Assembly (NCBI GenBank): GCA_035283845.1
Contig: DATESZ010000218.1
Location: forward strand, 1 to 22,102
Length of the DNA stretch: 22,102 nucleotides
From: DATESZ01 sp035283845
GTDB lineage: Bacteria > Desulfobacterota > Syntrophia > Syntrophales > JACQWR01
Reading direction: 5' to 3'
Positions 21,509 to 22,102 of the stretch are shown one piece after another (positions within the stretch are counted from its first letter, which is position 1; each line of letters opens with the position of its first letter). The notes under the pieces are model-generated. The model was not told the origin of the DNA. It ran no database searches and was given only the letters and a program-made list of their open reading frames with translations. The position numbers and the translations under genes are program-made.

Positions 21509-21991
21509 ATGAAAATATTAGAAGACCTATTTTTAAGCCTTAAGGAGAACGATTACCCTGTCAAAAGGGTCCATACCTGTGTCTTCTGGACTGGTGTCAT
21601 CAGTAAGCATTGTGGTCTTTCCTCCACTTTCAGAGATGAAACGGTCCCCCACGACCGCGGGGTGAGGGATGTTGGAAACCTCACCCAAAAGATGGCTTTG
21701 GAATTGGCTGAGTATGCCCGATCGGAAAGCCTTCTGGAGGCCTCTATTGGTATGGCAACTATCAATTCACTGATTGATATTGATGAATCCAACTGCGTCG
21801 AAAAAAATGCCCTTGATATAATTTTGGAGATGGGAAAAGGGAAAAATGTGGCTGTGGTTGGCCATTTCCCATGGATCCCGAAATTGAAAGGAACGGTGCA
21901 GAATCTCTGGGTTCTCGAACAGAAAATTCGAGAGGGAGATCTGCCGGCAAAGGAGGCTTATAGCGGATCTTCCAGCCCCAAAAAATCATAA
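21509..21991 (+). CDS. DUF4213/DUF364 heavy-metal-chelation protein, C-terminally truncated
   Basis: This 160-residue protein has AAAGGAG 12 nt before the ATG. The N-terminal DUF4213-like domain includes VHTCVFWTGVISKHCGLSS, SLLEASIGMATINSLID and DIILEMGKGK. It then enters the Rossmann-like DUF364 domain with VAVVGHFPWIPKLKG and LWVLEQKIREGDLPAKEA. Family members usually run to about 240-260 residues. Here homology stops soon after GDLPAKEA, and the sequence becomes AT-rich, non-coding DNA. The last residues (YSGSSSPKKS) look out of family. It is probably a 3'-truncated gene, and stability or activity is doubtful. Family members are suspected to be involved in metal-chelate or molybdenum/corrinoid handling. 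Confidence 0.75.
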   Translation: MKILEDLFLSLKENDYPVKRVHTCVFWTGVISKHCGLSSTFRDETVPHDRGVRDVGNLTQKMALELAEYARSESLLEASIGMATINSLIDIDESNCVEKNALDIILEMGKGKNVAVVGHFPWIPKLKGTVQNLWVLEQKIREGDLPAKEAYSGSSSPKKS

Positions 21992-22072
21992 GTCATTGTA
22001 ATAATATATCAATATGGCAATTTTGCCTAAAAAGTGTAGCCACTAATATAATATAAATAATCAATATTATAC

Positions 22073-22101
22073 TTGACAATTGAGTTGTTATTAGTTATAT
22101 G
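22073..22101 (+). promoter_or_regulatory. Outward-facing sigma-70-type promoter at the window end
   Basis: TTGACA (22073-22078) and TATATG (22096-22101) are 17 bp apart in a very AT-rich stretch (about 22000-22102). The stretch also holds a short palindrome GGCAA-TT-TTGCC (22016-22027). It would drive a gene beyond the window. Confidence 0.5.
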
Positions 22102-22102
22102 T

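Noticed and set aside
1..22102. tRNA, rRNA, CRISPR array, insertion sequence, riboswitch
   Set aside because: Looked for by eye on both strands; no cloverleaf, regularly spaced repeat, transposase motif or recognised aptamer was found.

Overview
The window looks like an accessory region from an anaerobic Gram-negative bacterium. It is most likely a member of the Desulfobacterota (the old Deltaproteobacteria), perhaps of the Syntrophus/Smithella type; this is inferred from gene content, not from a marker gene. The clues are a sigma-54 activator with a Cys-rich PAS domain, a two-CW PAS protein, several NifX/NafY-like proteins, a DUF5320-like Gly-rich protein, a molybdopterin oxidoreductase, a likely hgcA relic and a TolC/RND efflux system. 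No RNA genes, CRISPR array, transposase or integrase were seen.

Layout. (1) 1-2947, minus strand: a tripartite RND efflux operon (outer-membrane factor, membrane fusion protein, pump; the pump is cut by the window edge), with each junction a 4-nt ATGA overlap. A CRP/FNR-family regulator (3081-3728) is divergent from it, with an 18-bp palindrome in the shared promoter region. (2) 3874-4686: a sterol-desaturase/fatty-acid-hydroxylase-like membrane protein. (3) 4877-7687: an arsenic cluster of arsR, a miniature ArsC-like ORF without its catalytic loop, acr3, a broken hgcA-like N-terminus and an Fe-S protein. Two copies of one operator (TATCCG-N6-CGGATA) lie before arsR and before the mini-arsC. 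(4) 7695-10892: a second metalloregulatory cluster of cyclopropane fatty acid synthase, a second ArsR-family gene, a CxxC thioredoxin-like protein and an ArsP-type permease. A different palindrome (ATTGGY/ACCAAC type, 6-bp spacer) occurs three times, before cfa, arsR2 and the thioredoxin-like gene.

(5) 10984-13226: a lone, AT-richer DMSO-reductase-family molybdoenzyme with its own strong sigma-70-type promoter, followed by a decayed gpmI fragment on the minus strand. (6) 13731-15071: a PAS/AAA+/Fis sigma-54 activator. Its 3' end, the following intergenic region (palindrome plus sigma-54-like promoter) and the start of a NifX-like gene make up a roughly 350-bp segment that appears again at 19549-19896. 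The DNA between the two copies holds a two-CW PAS protein, a P-loop kinase-like protein with a PAP2 phosphatase, and a CDF transporter fused to a NifX-like domain with a zinc-ribbon partner. (7) 19809-21991: the intact NifX-like gene, a DUF5320-like protein, a NifX/MOSC-like relic, another NifX-like gene and a 3'-truncated DUF4213/DUF364 heavy-metal-chelation gene.

Taken together, the window is metal and metalloid handling: efflux (RND, Acr3, ArsP, CDF), sensing (two ArsR proteins, two PAS proteins sharing the same CX8CX3C pattern) and small cofactor- or metal-binding proteins. It also contains gene debris (hgcA, arsC, gpmI, nifX, MOSC and DUF364 fragments) pointing to repeated rearrangement. 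The least conventional signals are the ArsR2 operator set that includes a lipid-modifying cfa gene, the hgcA remnant with TGA at a Cys-like position, and the 350-bp duplicated regulatory segment bracketing a 4.2-kb insert.
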